A stretch of 64,000 bases of DNA, taken from NCBI GenBank assembly GCA_041389885.1, contig JAWKRB010000011.1, positions 186,001 through 250,000 of the forward strand. Reading direction: 5' to 3'. Origin of the DNA: JAWKRB01 sp041389885. Its GTDB lineage: Bacteria > Myxococcota_A > Polyangia > Polyangiales > Ga0077539. Both the position numbers and the translations under genes were made by a program. Under the pieces are notes generated by a model. It was not told the DNA's origin and did not search any database. It worked only from the letters and a program-made list of their open reading frames with translations. Positions 17,012 to 26,084 of the stretch are shown in pieces (position 1 is the stretch's first letter; each line of letters opens with the position of its first letter).

Positions 17012-17911
17012 TCAGCGCCTCGCCGGCGCGGCGGTGCTGCGCGGGCGCCCCACCGACGACGGGCGGCAGTTGGGGCGGTCGGTGTCGCCCATCGCCATGA
17101 CCAGCACCTCGTCGAGGCGCGAGAAGTTCACCGCGGGCGAGATCTCGACCTCTTGATAGAGCCCGAACTCCCTGCGCGTGACGCTCACCACGCGCCCCAC
17201 GAGCAGCCCCGCGGGGAAGCGACAGCCGAGCCCCGAGGTCACCACCGCGTCGCCCACGCGCACGTCGTCGGTGCGCTGGAGGTACTCCACCCTCGCGGCG
17301 TAGAGGTCGCGCTGCCCCGTCCCCCGCGCGATGCCTCGGGCGCCGCTGCGCTCGACCATGACGTCGACGGCGCTGCGGGAGTCGACGGTGAGCAGCACGT
17401 CGGCGTAGTCGTCGAAGGTGCGGCTCACCTGCCCGACGAGGCCGTCGTAGGTGATCACGGGCATGCCCGATCGGATGCGCGTGCGGTCGGTGGCGCTGAT
17501 CGCGAGTCGGGTGACGCGAAAGAAGGGCGAGGTGTCTTTCGCGATGACCTCGGCGGCGAAGATCTCGCCGGGGGTCTCGACGCGGAGCTGCAGCAGTCGG
17601 CGCAGGCGGCGGTTCTCCTCGTGCTCGGCGCGGTGCCGCGCGGCCTCGGCGCGGAGCCGCGCGTTCTCGGCGTGGAGCCGGTCGTTCTGCCGCTTGACGT
17701 GCACGAGGTAGAGGTAATCGCCCCAGAGGTCAGCGGCGCCGCGGATGGGCGCGTCCATCCAGGTCTGGAGGCGCGAGATGATCGGGAGCAGCAGCCGGTC
17801 GAGCTCGTCGTACCGCGAGGGGTCGCGCGTGGCGGTGCGCAGGAAGAAGAAGGGAACTCCCAGAAGGACCACGCAGAGCACCGCGCGTCCGTATCGCTTC
17901 CAAAGTCCCAT
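17012..17911 (-). CDS. mreC: MreC, rod-shape-determining protein
   Basis: 299 aa. The ATG at 17911 opens a single membrane helix (VLCVVLLGVPFFFL). A coiled coil follows (KRQNDRLHAENARLRAEA), then a periplasmic beta-rich domain with AEVIAKDTSPFFRVTRLAIS and VGDAVVTSGLGCRFPAGLLVG, typical of MreC. It activates PBP2-RodA. In most bacteria mreB precedes mreC. Here the gene immediately upstream, 63 bp away on the same strand, is the pentameric microcompartment vertex protein, and no mreB is present in the window. Confidence 0.95.
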   Translation of the reverse strand: MGLWKRYGRAVLCVVLLGVPFFFLRTATRDPSRYDELDRLLLPIISRLQTWMDAPIRGAADLWGDYLYLVHVKRQNDRLHAENARLRAEAARHRAEHEENRRLRRLLQLRVETPGEIFAAEVIAKDTSPFFRVTRLAISATDRTRIRSGMPVITYDGLVGQVSRTFDDYADVLLTVDSRSAVDVMVERSGARGIARGTGQRDLYAARVEYLQRTDDVRVGDAVVTSGLGCRFPAGLLVGRVVSVTRREFGLYQEVEISPAVNFSRLDEVLVMAMGDTDRPNCRPSSVGRPRSTAAPARR

Positions 17912-17974
17912 CGCGGCCTCTACTGCGGCGATGCCTTGGCACATCCCCGCGACGAAGTCACGGCGCGGCGCGCG

Positions 17975-18265
17975 TCACGACTTTCGGAACGAGAGCGATC
18001 CGTCGACATCGAGGAGGTCGACGATGGCCATGACCACGGCGTCGACGGGGCGGTTCTGCGTCGCTTCGGTCTGTCGCGCAGAGGACCCCTGCGCGATGAG
18101 CACCACCTCGTCGACGCCCGCGCCCACGGCGTCGGCGGCGATGAGGGCCGCGCCCGTGACCTCACCCCGCGTGTCGCAGGGGCGCACGACGAGGAGCTTC
18201 AACCCCTCGAGGGTGGGCTCCTTGCGCGTGGCGACCACGGTGCCGGTGACGCGGCAGATCAGCAT
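17975..18265 (-). CDS. BMC-P microcompartment vertex protein (EutN/CcmL family)
   Basis: 96 aa, full length for the family. EutN/CcmL landmarks: N-terminal MLICRVTGTVVATRKEPTLEG (MLICRVTGTVVATR, KEPTLEG), then GAGVDEVVLIAQGSSARQTE and NRPVDAVVMAIVDLLDV. Pentamers of this protein cap the twelve vertices of polyhedral bacterial microcompartment shells. From memory it closely resembles the Haliangium ochraceum shell vertex protein. It is 7 bp behind BMC-H and 63 bp ahead of mreC. Confidence 0.95.
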   Translation of the reverse strand: MLICRVTGTVVATRKEPTLEGLKLLVVRPCDTRGEVTGAALIAADAVGAGVDEVVLIAQGSSARQTEATQNRPVDAVVMAIVDLLDVDGSLSFRKS

Positions 18266-18272
18266 CGGGCGC

Positions 18273-18590
18273 TCAGCCCTCGCCGCCGCCCGGGAGCGCC
18301 TTGGTGCGCGTCGGACCGCGGCCCAGCGGGAGCACGGCGTCGATGTTCGCGTGCGGGCGCGGGATGATCAGCAGGCTCACCATCTCCCCCACGCGCTCGG
18401 CCTCGCGCTGCCCGGCCTCGGTCGCGGCCTTCACCGCGGCCACGTCGCCGCGGACCACCACGGACGTGAAGCCCCCGCCCACCTTCTCGTAGCCCACGAG
18501 CTCAACCCGCGCGGCCTTCACCATCGCGTCGGCGGCCTGCACAGCCGCCGCGAAGCCCTTCGTCTCGATGATCCCAAGCGCGTCGCTCAT
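18273..18590 (-). CDS. BMC-H hexameric microcompartment shell protein
   Basis: 105 aa with one canonical BMC domain (MSDALGIIETKGF, AADAMVKAARVELVGYEK, VVRGDVAAVKAATEAG, LLIIPRPHANID). The central-pore loop is VGGGF with Gly 38-40, like the PduA/EutM class that admits small polar metabolites. A short flexible tail (LPLGRGPTRTKALPGGGEG) follows the domain. Hexamers tile the shell facets. A GAGAGGAC Shine-Dalgarno lies about 10 bases upstream. It is separated from BMC-T by 29 bp and from BMC-P by 7 bp, so the three shell types are stoichiometrically co-expressed. Confidence 0.96.
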   Translation of the reverse strand: MSDALGIIETKGFAAAVQAADAMVKAARVELVGYEKVGGGFTSVVVRGDVAAVKAATEAGQREAERVGEMVSLLIIPRPHANIDAVLPLGRGPTRTKALPGGGEG

Positions 18591-18619
18591 GGTCGTTCAG
18601 TCCTCTCTTCGAATGCGAT

Positions 18620-19261
<642 letters not shown>

Positions 19262-19283
19262 GGCGTGCGGAGGTAACACAGGC

Positions 19284-19313
19284 GCGCGCGCTCCCACAAG
19301 GGGCTACGCGCGC
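19284..19313 (-). promoter_or_regulatory. GC-rich hairpin between the 110-aa gene and BMC-T
   Basis: In the 62-bp gap the minus strand can fold a stem (GCGCGC, then GC and CCC pairing with GGG, GC and GCGCGC) around an ACAA/TTGT tetraloop, with small bulges. No T tract follows, so it is not a standard terminator. It could tune the expression ratio of the first gene to the shell genes. Confidence 0.3.
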
Positions 19314-19323
19314 CGCGGCGGGC

Positions 19324-19656
19324 TCAGTCCTGCGGTCGCGAGAGGGTCATGCGAAGCAGCCCCCCCTCGTGCTGCACCCTGGCGCTCAGCCCCACCGTCG
19401 GCGCCCAGCGCGCGACGGCCTGGCCGAGGTCGCCCACGGTGGCCGGCACGGGCAGCCGGGCCTCGACCATGGAGCTCGTCTCGCCGAGCGCGCGGCGCAG
19501 ACGCCAGAAGCGCTCGTCGGCCTCGAGGGTGAACTCGGCCTCGGGCCCCGCGTCTTGCATCCGAGACGTGATCCAGTGCGCGATGTCACGCCCCACGATC
19601 GCGCCCTGCGGAGCGGCCGCGCTCGACGAGTGACGAACCAGCGTTCCGGTTGCCAT
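19324..19656 (-). CDS. Unknown 110-aa protein heading the microcompartment shell operon
   Basis: 110 aa with GC-biased codons like its neighbours. I do not recognise the family. Residues ~15-35 contain an amphipathic-looking stretch (AIVGRDIAHWITSRMQDA) after a Ser/Ala-rich start. The remainder (FTLEADERFWRLRRALGE, LPVPATVGDLGQAVARW, SARVQHEGGLLRMTLSRPQ) predicts as alpha/beta. It is the first gene of the run and lies 62 bp upstream of BMC-T, with a promoter-like element right at its start. That position makes it a candidate cargo, adaptor or regulator of the shell; this is inference only. Confidence 0.65.
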   Translation of the reverse strand: MATGTLVRHSSSAAAPQGAIVGRDIAHWITSRMQDAGPEAEFTLEADERFWRLRRALGETSSMVEARLPVPATVGDLGQAVARWAPTVGLSARVQHEGGLLRMTLSRPQD

Positions 19657-19662
19657 GGCGGG

Positions 19663-19692
19663 ATGCTATGTCGTGAGTCTCGCCGCGATCAA
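19663..19692 (-). promoter_or_regulatory. Candidate promoter of the shell-elongation operon, probably leaderless
   Basis: On the minus strand TTGATC (19692-19687), an 18-bp spacer and TAGCAT (19668-19663) end six bases before the ATG at 19656. Transcription would begin at or within a base or two of the start codon, giving a leaderless mRNA. Confidence 0.45.
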
Positions 19693-19732
19693 CCCCGCGC
19701 CGCGGGAATTGCGCGGGGGCAGAGCTCCGCGC

Positions 19733-21817
19733 TTAGCGCTGAAAGAGCACGGTGCGGGTGGAGTAGGCCGTCCAATAGAGCAGCGAGAGGTAGGTGTATC
19801 GAAAGTTGTCGAAGTCGAAGCCCGGCGTGCGAATGCCGTTGATGCTCATGTAGAGCTGCGTCCCCTGGGGCAGGTCGGTGAGCCCGTCGATGCGCGAGAT
19901 GTCAGGGAAGAAGAACGCGCGCTCGGTGCCGCGCGCGAAGGTCTGCCAGTAGAGCACGTCGCCCGAGAGGTTCACCGACCACATATCCGGCGACGCGCCA
20001 TCGACGCCGAAGCGCACCGCCCGGTCCGGCGCGAGGCGACCGTTCTCGACCGGCGAGCTGAGGTTGGGGATGCCCACCCAGTCGCGCAGGCGCACGGTGT
20101 CGTCGGGCGAGGTGATGCCGCCCACGACCATCACGCTCGACGGCGGCGTGTAGTACTCGCCCGACGAGTACAGCCCGCGCACGATGAGCCGCGCGTCGGC
20201 GAGCTGCCCCGTGAACGCCGGCAGCGCCACCAGGCTGAAGCGGTCGCTCTCGTCGCGGCCCACCACCGAGATGTCGGGCCGCGCGATCACCCCTTCGCCC
20301 CCGAGGTCGACGAAGGCCTCCACGCGAATTCGATCTGGCAGCCCCCCGGCGGTGCCGGGCAGGTTCGAGACCTCGACCTCGGTGCGGTGGTCGAGGGGGA
20401 TGTTCATGTTCACCACGACGTTGGTGATCGCCGCGCGCGGAGAGGCCAGCACCCCCCTCGCCACGCCCATGATGTACGGCGTAAAGCGCTGGGTGCGGAT
20501 GTTCTCGACGCCCGCGATGGCGTAGATCGCGAGCCCCGAGGGCCGCGTCGCGATGGTGAAGGGATAGCCCCGACCGCCGTAGCCCGGCGTGACGATCTCG
20601 AGCACGACGTTGCCGTCGCCGGGCTCCCTCGGCTGCGACAAGATGTCGGTCTGCGTGGCGTAGACGTACGCGACCCGGCGCTCGCCGCTGCGGGGCGCGG
20701 GCACGTTGCGCCAGGGGTTGGGCGCGAACTCGTTGGGCCCCTCCCACACGAGCTCTCCCGACACCGACGCGCCGAACACGCCGCGCCCGCCGCCCCCTGA
20801 CGGCGGCGCACCCGACGCGCACTCGGGGATCATCTGCGCGTAGAGATAGAGGGTGACGTTTCGCGCGTCGAAGACCTGCACGGTGTGGCTGTTGAAGCAG
20901 CGGGCGCTCACCGTGAGCGACACGGGCCCCCGCAGGTCTTCACCCGACACCGTGGCGCGACCGCGGTCGTTCGTGCGGGCCGAGAGGGGGGGAGAGACGT
21001 AGGGGTCGCCCCCCACGTAGACCAGCGCGTTGGGGATCGGGTCTCCGGTGTTGCCCGCGATCACCGTGACGCCGATGTTGCCCTGGATGGGCCCGCCCCC
21101 GAGGCCGCCTCGGCTCGCCTCGGCGCCGCCGTCGGTGTAGGTGAAGGCCTCGTCGACGCGAATCACCGACGCGCCGGTTTGAATGGTGATGGGCACCCGC
21201 CCCTCGACGTGGGCCGGGGTGACGCAGTTGAGCTCCTCGGGGCCCACGACGCGAATCTGCCGACACGGCTGGTCGTCGAGGGTGACGCTGGTCGCGTCGG
21301 TGAAGCCCGTGCCGAGGCCGCGGATCGAGATGAAGGTCCCGCCCCCGGTCGAGCCCTCGGTGGGGTCGGCGTAGAACGCGTCGTAGCGGTAGCCGCGGGG
21401 GAGCACCGCCCGGCGACCGTTCACCTCGACGGTGACATCGACCTCCCCAGGCCGCCCCGAGGGCGGCACGACGCGGAGCCGACCGCGGTCGACGAACTCG
21501 GTGTCGCGAGGCTGCGCCAGGGCCTCACCGAACTGCACCAGGGCCTCCTCGGTGAAGTTCGCCCCTCGCACGATGACCTGGTTGCCGCCGTTGAAGGGGC
21601 CGTGGTCGGGGATCACCCCCACCACGAGGGGGTTGGTGTTGACCACGACGTCGCGCGGACCCGCGTCGCGCACGAAGACCACGTCGGACGGGCCGCCGTC
21701 GCGGACGCCCGCGTCGTCGGGCCCGGAGTCGAACGCCGCGGTGAGCCCGCCGCCCTCGTCACACCCGCAGAGCGTCGAGGCCAGCCCCAGGGTCAACGCA
21801 AGGCAGAGTCGCTTCAT
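19733..21817 (-). CDS. IPT/TIG-domain lipoprotein (copy 1)
   Basis: 694 aa. The ATG at 21817 is preceded by GGAGG and opens a lipoprotein signal (LCLALTLGLASTLCGCDEGG). An Asp-rich linker follows, then two IPT/TIG immunoglobulin-like repeats (VIPDHGPFNGGNQVIVRGANF and DPTEGSTGGGTFISIRG regions). A carboxypeptidase-regulatory-like domain comes next (NIGVTVIAGNTGDPIPNALVYVGG), and then a C-terminal beta-rich region. It is an exposed lipoprotein of unknown role, possibly a surface or adhesion component. It shares domain order and many exact phrases with the gene at 23891-25990, so the two are duplicates flanking the IgGFc-binding gene. Confidence 0.8.
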   Translation of the reverse strand: MKRLCLALTLGLASTLCGCDEGGGLTAAFDSGPDDAGVRDGGPSDVVFVRDAGPRDVVVNTNPLVVGVIPDHGPFNGGNQVIVRGANFTEEALVQFGEALAQPRDTEFVDRGRLRVVPPSGRPGEVDVTVEVNGRRAVLPRGYRYDAFYADPTEGSTGGGTFISIRGLGTGFTDATSVTLDDQPCRQIRVVGPEELNCVTPAHVEGRVPITIQTGASVIRVDEAFTYTDGGAEASRGGLGGGPIQGNIGVTVIAGNTGDPIPNALVYVGGDPYVSPPLSARTNDRGRATVSGEDLRGPVSLTVSARCFNSHTVQVFDARNVTLYLYAQMIPECASGAPPSGGGGRGVFGASVSGELVWEGPNEFAPNPWRNVPAPRSGERRVAYVYATQTDILSQPREPGDGNVVLEIVTPGYGGRGYPFTIATRPSGLAIYAIAGVENIRTQRFTPYIMGVARGVLASPRAAITNVVVNMNIPLDHRTEVEVSNLPGTAGGLPDRIRVEAFVDLGGEGVIARPDISVVGRDESDRFSLVALPAFTGQLADARLIVRGLYSSGEYYTPPSSVMVVGGITSPDDTVRLRDWVGIPNLSSPVENGRLAPDRAVRFGVDGASPDMWSVNLSGDVLYWQTFARGTERAFFFPDISRIDGLTDLPQGTQLYMSINGIRTPGFDFDNFRYTYLSLLYWTAYSTRTVLFQR

Positions 21818-21834
21818 CGCGGAGTCCTCCATCA

Positions 21835-23877
21835 TCACTGGACCGGCCGAAGATTCGTGCCGCCTGCGTATGCATAGGACACATATCGGTCAAAGCCACT
21901 CACGAGGACCATCACGCCCTCGGGCGTGCGCCCCGCAGGCTCCACGGAGCGCACCGTGCGCACCCCGTCGCCCTGGCGCCCCGGCAGGATCTCCGGGGGC
22001 ATGGTCGAGTTGTCGATGCGCGGGAACGACAGCTGGCAGCGGTAGGTGACGTACACGGGCGGGGGGCACTCGTGCCGCGGCGTCTCGACACAACCGTCGC
22101 TGCGCGACACCTGGCAGTCGGCGAAATCACGCACCGGCGTCTCTTCGATCCCGTTGCCGAGGAACACCTCGACGTCGGGTCGCGCCACGATCTGCACGAA
22201 GTCGAAGGCGTACTTGTTGGGCGTGAGGAACACGTAGTCGCTGCGCCACTGCTGCACCGGCGGCACCATGATCAACGCGGGGTCGCCGCCCGGGAGCGTC
22301 GTGGGGATGCCCGTGGTGCCCTGCGAGCCCATGAACTGCCCGACGATGACCGGCGCGTCGCCGCGCAGGGTGAAATCGGCCAGCGCGCGAATGTCTCGAA
22401 ACTCGCCCTCTTCGAGGTCGAACTCCACCGCGGGCCCGCCGGGGTTCGAGAGGTCCTCGGGGAGGGTGGTGACGACGTGCACCGTCTGCGACGAGCCGTT
22501 GAGCACGCGGAACCACTCGGGCTCGTTCACCACCGCCACCGTCGCGCCGGCCTGGCTCACGGCGTTCGTGCGCGACGGCGAGCGCGAGAGCACGTAGTTC
22601 TGCCCCGCCGTCGCCGCGGGAAAGAGCTGCTCCTCGATGTGATCGCAGGCCGCCTGCCGCTCGCTGCTCGTGCGCCAGAACGGCACGTCGCTGCACTCGG
22701 TCCCGCTGAACACCGCGACCGGCGCGCTCGGGTTGATCTGGCTGCCGGTGAAGTCTGCGAGGAAGCCGCCGGTCTCGAGGTTGAGCACGTCGAAGGGCCC
22801 GAGGGTCACCCGAAACGGCTGCCCCGCAGGCACCCGCTCGCGAATCGGCCCGCCGGGGATCACGTCGGCCCGCGGCACGATCTCCACCGTGGTGTTCGGC
22901 GCCGTGCCCACGATCGCCATCCACGATCGGATCTCTTCGCCGCCGTTGGTCTCGGGGTTCATCGTGCGCGACCACTGCTGCGGATAGCCCAGCACCCGGT
23001 ACTGCCCGCTCAGCGAATTCGTGGGCAGGAGCAGCGACGCGTCGTTCGAGAACACGCCGACGTTCTCGAGCGGATTGAACTGGTACGCCACCACGGGGTA
23101 GGTGCTGGTGACCCGGTACGCCCGCGACGACAGGCAGGTGCCCGTGCCGTCGTTCAAGCCCGCGACCGACGAGCAATCGACCTCGCGCGCCGGCAGCGGA
23201 AAGGTCTCGAGGTCCCGCGGAGGGATCACCGCCTGCGCGACCCGCTCCAGGCGCACCGGCTCCCCCGGCGCGGCCACGTTGCGGTGGATCTCGACCCTCG
23301 CGGTGAGCACCGGGTCGGGGTTGCTCACCACGATGGCATACTGCTGCGACGCCGCGGAGCGACCGCCGTTCTCGACGATGTTGTCGCCGTCGATGCCGTA
23401 GTACTCGCAGCCGTAGTACGTATTCTGCACGCTCGAGTCGGTGCACAGCACCACGCAGCGCCCGGATCGGCACGCCTCGCCGCGGGTCTGGTCACAGCTC
23501 CGCTCAGGCTCCCAGCGCTGTCCGTCGGCGCTGCACACCTCGACGCCGAGGGAGTCGTCGGTGCACCGCAGCTCGCCCGGTCGGCAGGTCACGCACCAGA
23601 GCGCAGGCTCCGAGACGCAAACCTGCCCGCGCTGGTTGCAGTCGTCTTCGACCACCGAGGTGAGCTCGCCCGCGGCGCTGCAGGTCTGATGAATCTCGCC
23701 GAAGCAGCGCTCCTGGCCGGGGACGCACTCGATCCAGCGGCGCGGATCGACGTTCTGTCGGGGGCGGTCGGGGACGACCTCCGCGTCGCGCCCGCCACGG
23801 TTCGGCTCGCCGCAGCCCGTGAGCGCGACGAGGCAGAGGAGCGAGCCGAGGCGGTGCGAGCGTGGTTGGTGCGACAT
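21835..23877 (-). CDS. IgGFc-binding-protein-like lipoprotein
   Basis: 680 aa. The lipoprotein signal is LGSLLCLVALTGCGEPN. A Cys-rich N-terminal part (about 16 cysteines before residue 160, e.g. CVPGQERCFGEIHQTCS) resembles EGF/notch-like disulfide repeats common in myxobacterial surface proteins. The bulk matches the IgGFc-binding N-terminal domain pattern: GCEYYGIDGDN, YPVVAYQFNPLENVGVFSNDASLLLP, GTECSDVPFW and a late VGQFMGS. Function is unknown; the name comes from a mammalian mucin-like protein. It is 13 bp behind the upstream TIG gene and 17 bp ahead of the other, inside one operon. Confidence 0.82.
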   Translation of the reverse strand: MSHQPRSHRLGSLLCLVALTGCGEPNRGGRDAEVVPDRPRQNVDPRRWIECVPGQERCFGEIHQTCSAAGELTSVVEDDCNQRGQVCVSEPALWCVTCRPGELRCTDDSLGVEVCSADGQRWEPERSCDQTRGEACRSGRCVVLCTDSSVQNTYYGCEYYGIDGDNIVENGGRSAASQQYAIVVSNPDPVLTARVEIHRNVAAPGEPVRLERVAQAVIPPRDLETFPLPAREVDCSSVAGLNDGTGTCLSSRAYRVTSTYPVVAYQFNPLENVGVFSNDASLLLPTNSLSGQYRVLGYPQQWSRTMNPETNGGEEIRSWMAIVGTAPNTTVEIVPRADVIPGGPIRERVPAGQPFRVTLGPFDVLNLETGGFLADFTGSQINPSAPVAVFSGTECSDVPFWRTSSERQAACDHIEEQLFPAATAGQNYVLSRSPSRTNAVSQAGATVAVVNEPEWFRVLNGSSQTVHVVTTLPEDLSNPGGPAVEFDLEEGEFRDIRALADFTLRGDAPVIVGQFMGSQGTTGIPTTLPGGDPALIMVPPVQQWRSDYVFLTPNKYAFDFVQIVARPDVEVFLGNGIEETPVRDFADCQVSRSDGCVETPRHECPPPVYVTYRCQLSFPRIDNSTMPPEILPGRQGDGVRTVRSVEPAGRTPEGVMVLVSGFDRYVSYAYAGGTNLRPVQ

Positions 23878-23890
23878 GCGTGCGATGAAC

Positions 23891-25990
23891 CTAGCGCGTG
23901 ATGAGGACGCCGCGACCGGAGTAGGCCGTCCAGTAGGCCGGCCCGATCGTGGAGTAGGTGAAGCGGTCGAAGCGAAAATCGGGGATGCGCACGCCGACGA
24001 GCGAGAGCGTCATCGCCTCGCCGCGGGGCACGTCGGCCAGGCCCATGACCGTCGAGAGGTCGGGGTACTGAATCGCGCGGTCGGCGCCCGGCGCGTAGTG
24101 GTTCCAGCTGCTCGCCTGCCACTGCAGGGTCATCAAGAAGAGGTCGGGCGACGAGCCCTCGACGGCGAAGCGCACGGTGCGATCGAGGGGCAGCGCCCCG
24201 CCGGCCATGGGCGCGGTGATGTCGGGGATGCCCAGCCAGTCGCTCACGCGCACGGGCTGGTCGGGGGTGGTGATCCCCGAGACCACCAGGCCGGTGCACG
24301 GCGCCGGGGTGTTCGCGAAGGTGCCCGGCCCGGTGATGGGCCCGGAGGCGAGGCGCGCGTGCACGGTGAGCCGCGCGTCGGCCAGGGTGCCCGTGAAGGC
24401 CGGGAGACCCGCGAACTGATAGCGCTCCGCGCTCATCGCGCCCACGCGCCGCGTGACCGAGAGCTGCGGCATGGGGATCACCCCCTCGCCCCCGAGGTCG
24501 AGGAACGCGCTCCCGTGAAACACGCTGGGCTGCCCCGTGCGGTCTTGAGGAAAGGGCGAGACCTCGACGGGCGTGACGTGGTCGAGGGGGATGTTCATGT
24601 CCACCACGATCCCCTCGACGCTCTGCCCCGGAGCGCCGAGCACCCTGCGGGCGACACCCATCACGTAGGGCTGAAACCGCCGGGTCGTGGTGTTCTCTAC
24701 CCCCGCCAACGCGTAGACCGCGATCGCCGCGGGGCGGGCGGAGAACTGAAACGGATATCCCCGGCCGCCGTAGCCCTCGCGCACGGTCTCGGTGACCGTG
24801 GCCTGAAACTGCGCCGCCACCATCGCGGCGGGGTCTTCGGTGAAGATGTCAGGGCGAGAGGCGTAGACGAAGGCCACGCGCCGCTCGCCCGCGCGCGCCG
24901 GGGGCACGTTGTCCCAGGCGTTCGGCGCGAACTCGTTCGAGCCGGCCCACACCAGCTCGCCGAAGAGCCGGGCGGCGAGCAAGGGGCGCTGCGGCATGCC
25001 CCCGCCAGAGCCCTCGCCGCACTCCGGGAGCATCAACGGCCGGAGGTAGATCGTCGCGGCGCGCGCGTCGAAGGACTGGATCGTCGAGCTCGTGAAGCAA
25101 TGCTTGCTGGCCGTGACCGTCGTCGGCGGCGTCAGCCCCGCCGGCGCGAGGGTCACCTGACCGCGCATGTTCGTGCGGCCCGCGTAGGGCGGCACCGCTC
25201 CGGGGTCGCTCCCGAGGAACACGAAGGCCTCAGGGACCGAGTCGCCGGTCATCGCGTTGAGCACGGTGACGGTGAGCGACCCGTTGAGCTCTCCGCCGCC
25301 GAGCCCCCCGCCCTGCCCGTCGGTGCTGTCGGTGTATAGGTACGCGCCCGGCAGGGTGATCGGGTCTCCGCTGGCGCGCACCGTCACGTCCACGCGCCCG
25401 TCGGGGTGCTCGGGCGTGAGGCACGACGCGAGCTCGGGCGAGGTCACCTGCAGCATCGTGCAGGGCGTGCCGTCGAAGAGGATCTGCATCCCGTCGGCGA
25501 AGGCCGTGCCCGAGCCGTGCACCGACACCCGCGCCCCGCCGCTGGTGGGCCCCTGCTGCGGGTCGACATAGACCGCGTCGTAGGTGTACCCGCCCGGGAG
25601 GGAGCCGCGCCGCCCGTCGTCTTCGACCGTGACGTCGACGACGCCGGGGCGCCCCGCGGGGGTGAGCACCACGATGCGGTTGCGGTCGACGAAGCGGGTG
25701 TATCGAGGCTGCACCATCGCGTCGCCGAAGCGCACGATGGTGCCCTCGGTGAAGTTCGTGCCTCGGAGGGTGACCTCGGTGCCGCCCAGGAACGAGCCGT
25801 GCGAGGGGACCACCGCCAGCAGCGCCGGGGGCGCGGGCGCGCGCGCGTCTGCCCCGCCGTCTACGGTCATCGCCGCCGCGTCGACGCTCGCGTCCATGCC
25901 GCGCGAGTCGAAGGAGCTCGACTCCGTCGAACAGGCCACCACCAGGGAGAGCGCCGCGAGCGCGCGTGTGCACCGAAGGATCAAGGGCAT
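23891..25990 (-). CDS. IPT/TIG-domain lipoprotein (copy 2)
   Basis: 699 aa. Start ATG at 25990, with GAGAGG about 13 bases upstream. Signal and lipobox are ALAALSLVVACS. Domain order is as in copy 1: Asp-rich linker, two TIG repeats (VVPSHGSFLGGTEVTLRGTNF, DPQQGPTSGGARVSVHG), a regulatory-like beta domain (GSLTVTVLNAMTGDSVPEAF), and a C-terminal region ending in YSTIGPAYWTAYSGRGVLITR (YSTIGPAYWTAYS, GRGVLITR). The corresponding end of copy 1 is LSLLYWTAYSTRTVLFQR. It is the first gene of the three-gene lipoprotein operon. Confidence 0.8.
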   Translation of the reverse strand: MPLILRCTRALAALSLVVACSTESSSFDSRGMDASVDAAAMTVDGGADARAPAPPALLAVVPSHGSFLGGTEVTLRGTNFTEGTIVRFGDAMVQPRYTRFVDRNRIVVLTPAGRPGVVDVTVEDDGRRGSLPGGYTYDAVYVDPQQGPTSGGARVSVHGSGTAFADGMQILFDGTPCTMLQVTSPELASCLTPEHPDGRVDVTVRASGDPITLPGAYLYTDSTDGQGGGLGGGELNGSLTVTVLNAMTGDSVPEAFVFLGSDPGAVPPYAGRTNMRGQVTLAPAGLTPPTTVTASKHCFTSSTIQSFDARAATIYLRPLMLPECGEGSGGGMPQRPLLAARLFGELVWAGSNEFAPNAWDNVPPARAGERRVAFVYASRPDIFTEDPAAMVAAQFQATVTETVREGYGGRGYPFQFSARPAAIAVYALAGVENTTTRRFQPYVMGVARRVLGAPGQSVEGIVVDMNIPLDHVTPVEVSPFPQDRTGQPSVFHGSAFLDLGGEGVIPMPQLSVTRRVGAMSAERYQFAGLPAFTGTLADARLTVHARLASGPITGPGTFANTPAPCTGLVVSGITTPDQPVRVSDWLGIPDITAPMAGGALPLDRTVRFAVEGSSPDLFLMTLQWQASSWNHYAPGADRAIQYPDLSTVMGLADVPRGEAMTLSLVGVRIPDFRFDRFTYSTIGPAYWTAYSGRGVLITR

Positions 25991-26031
25991 CAAGGGACCT
26001 CTCCGCGGCGCCGCCGCGCCGCCGAGGCGAG

Positions 26032-26061
26032 AGTATCCCGAACTCGACGCGGTCGGGGCAA
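26032..26061 (-). promoter_or_regulatory. Candidate sigma70 promoter of the TIG/IgGFc lipoprotein operon
   Basis: On the minus strand TTGCCC (26061-26056), an 18-bp spacer and GATACT (26037-26032), giving a leader of roughly 35 nt that includes the GAGAGG ribosome site before the ATG at 25990. Confidence 0.45.
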
Positions 26062-26084
26062 CCGCGGCCCTCGACCTTTTCGAT

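Noticed and set aside
22072..23901. 609-codon plus-strand open frame
   Set aside because: Antisense shadow of the IgGFc-binding lipoprotein; no recognisable motif or ribosome site.
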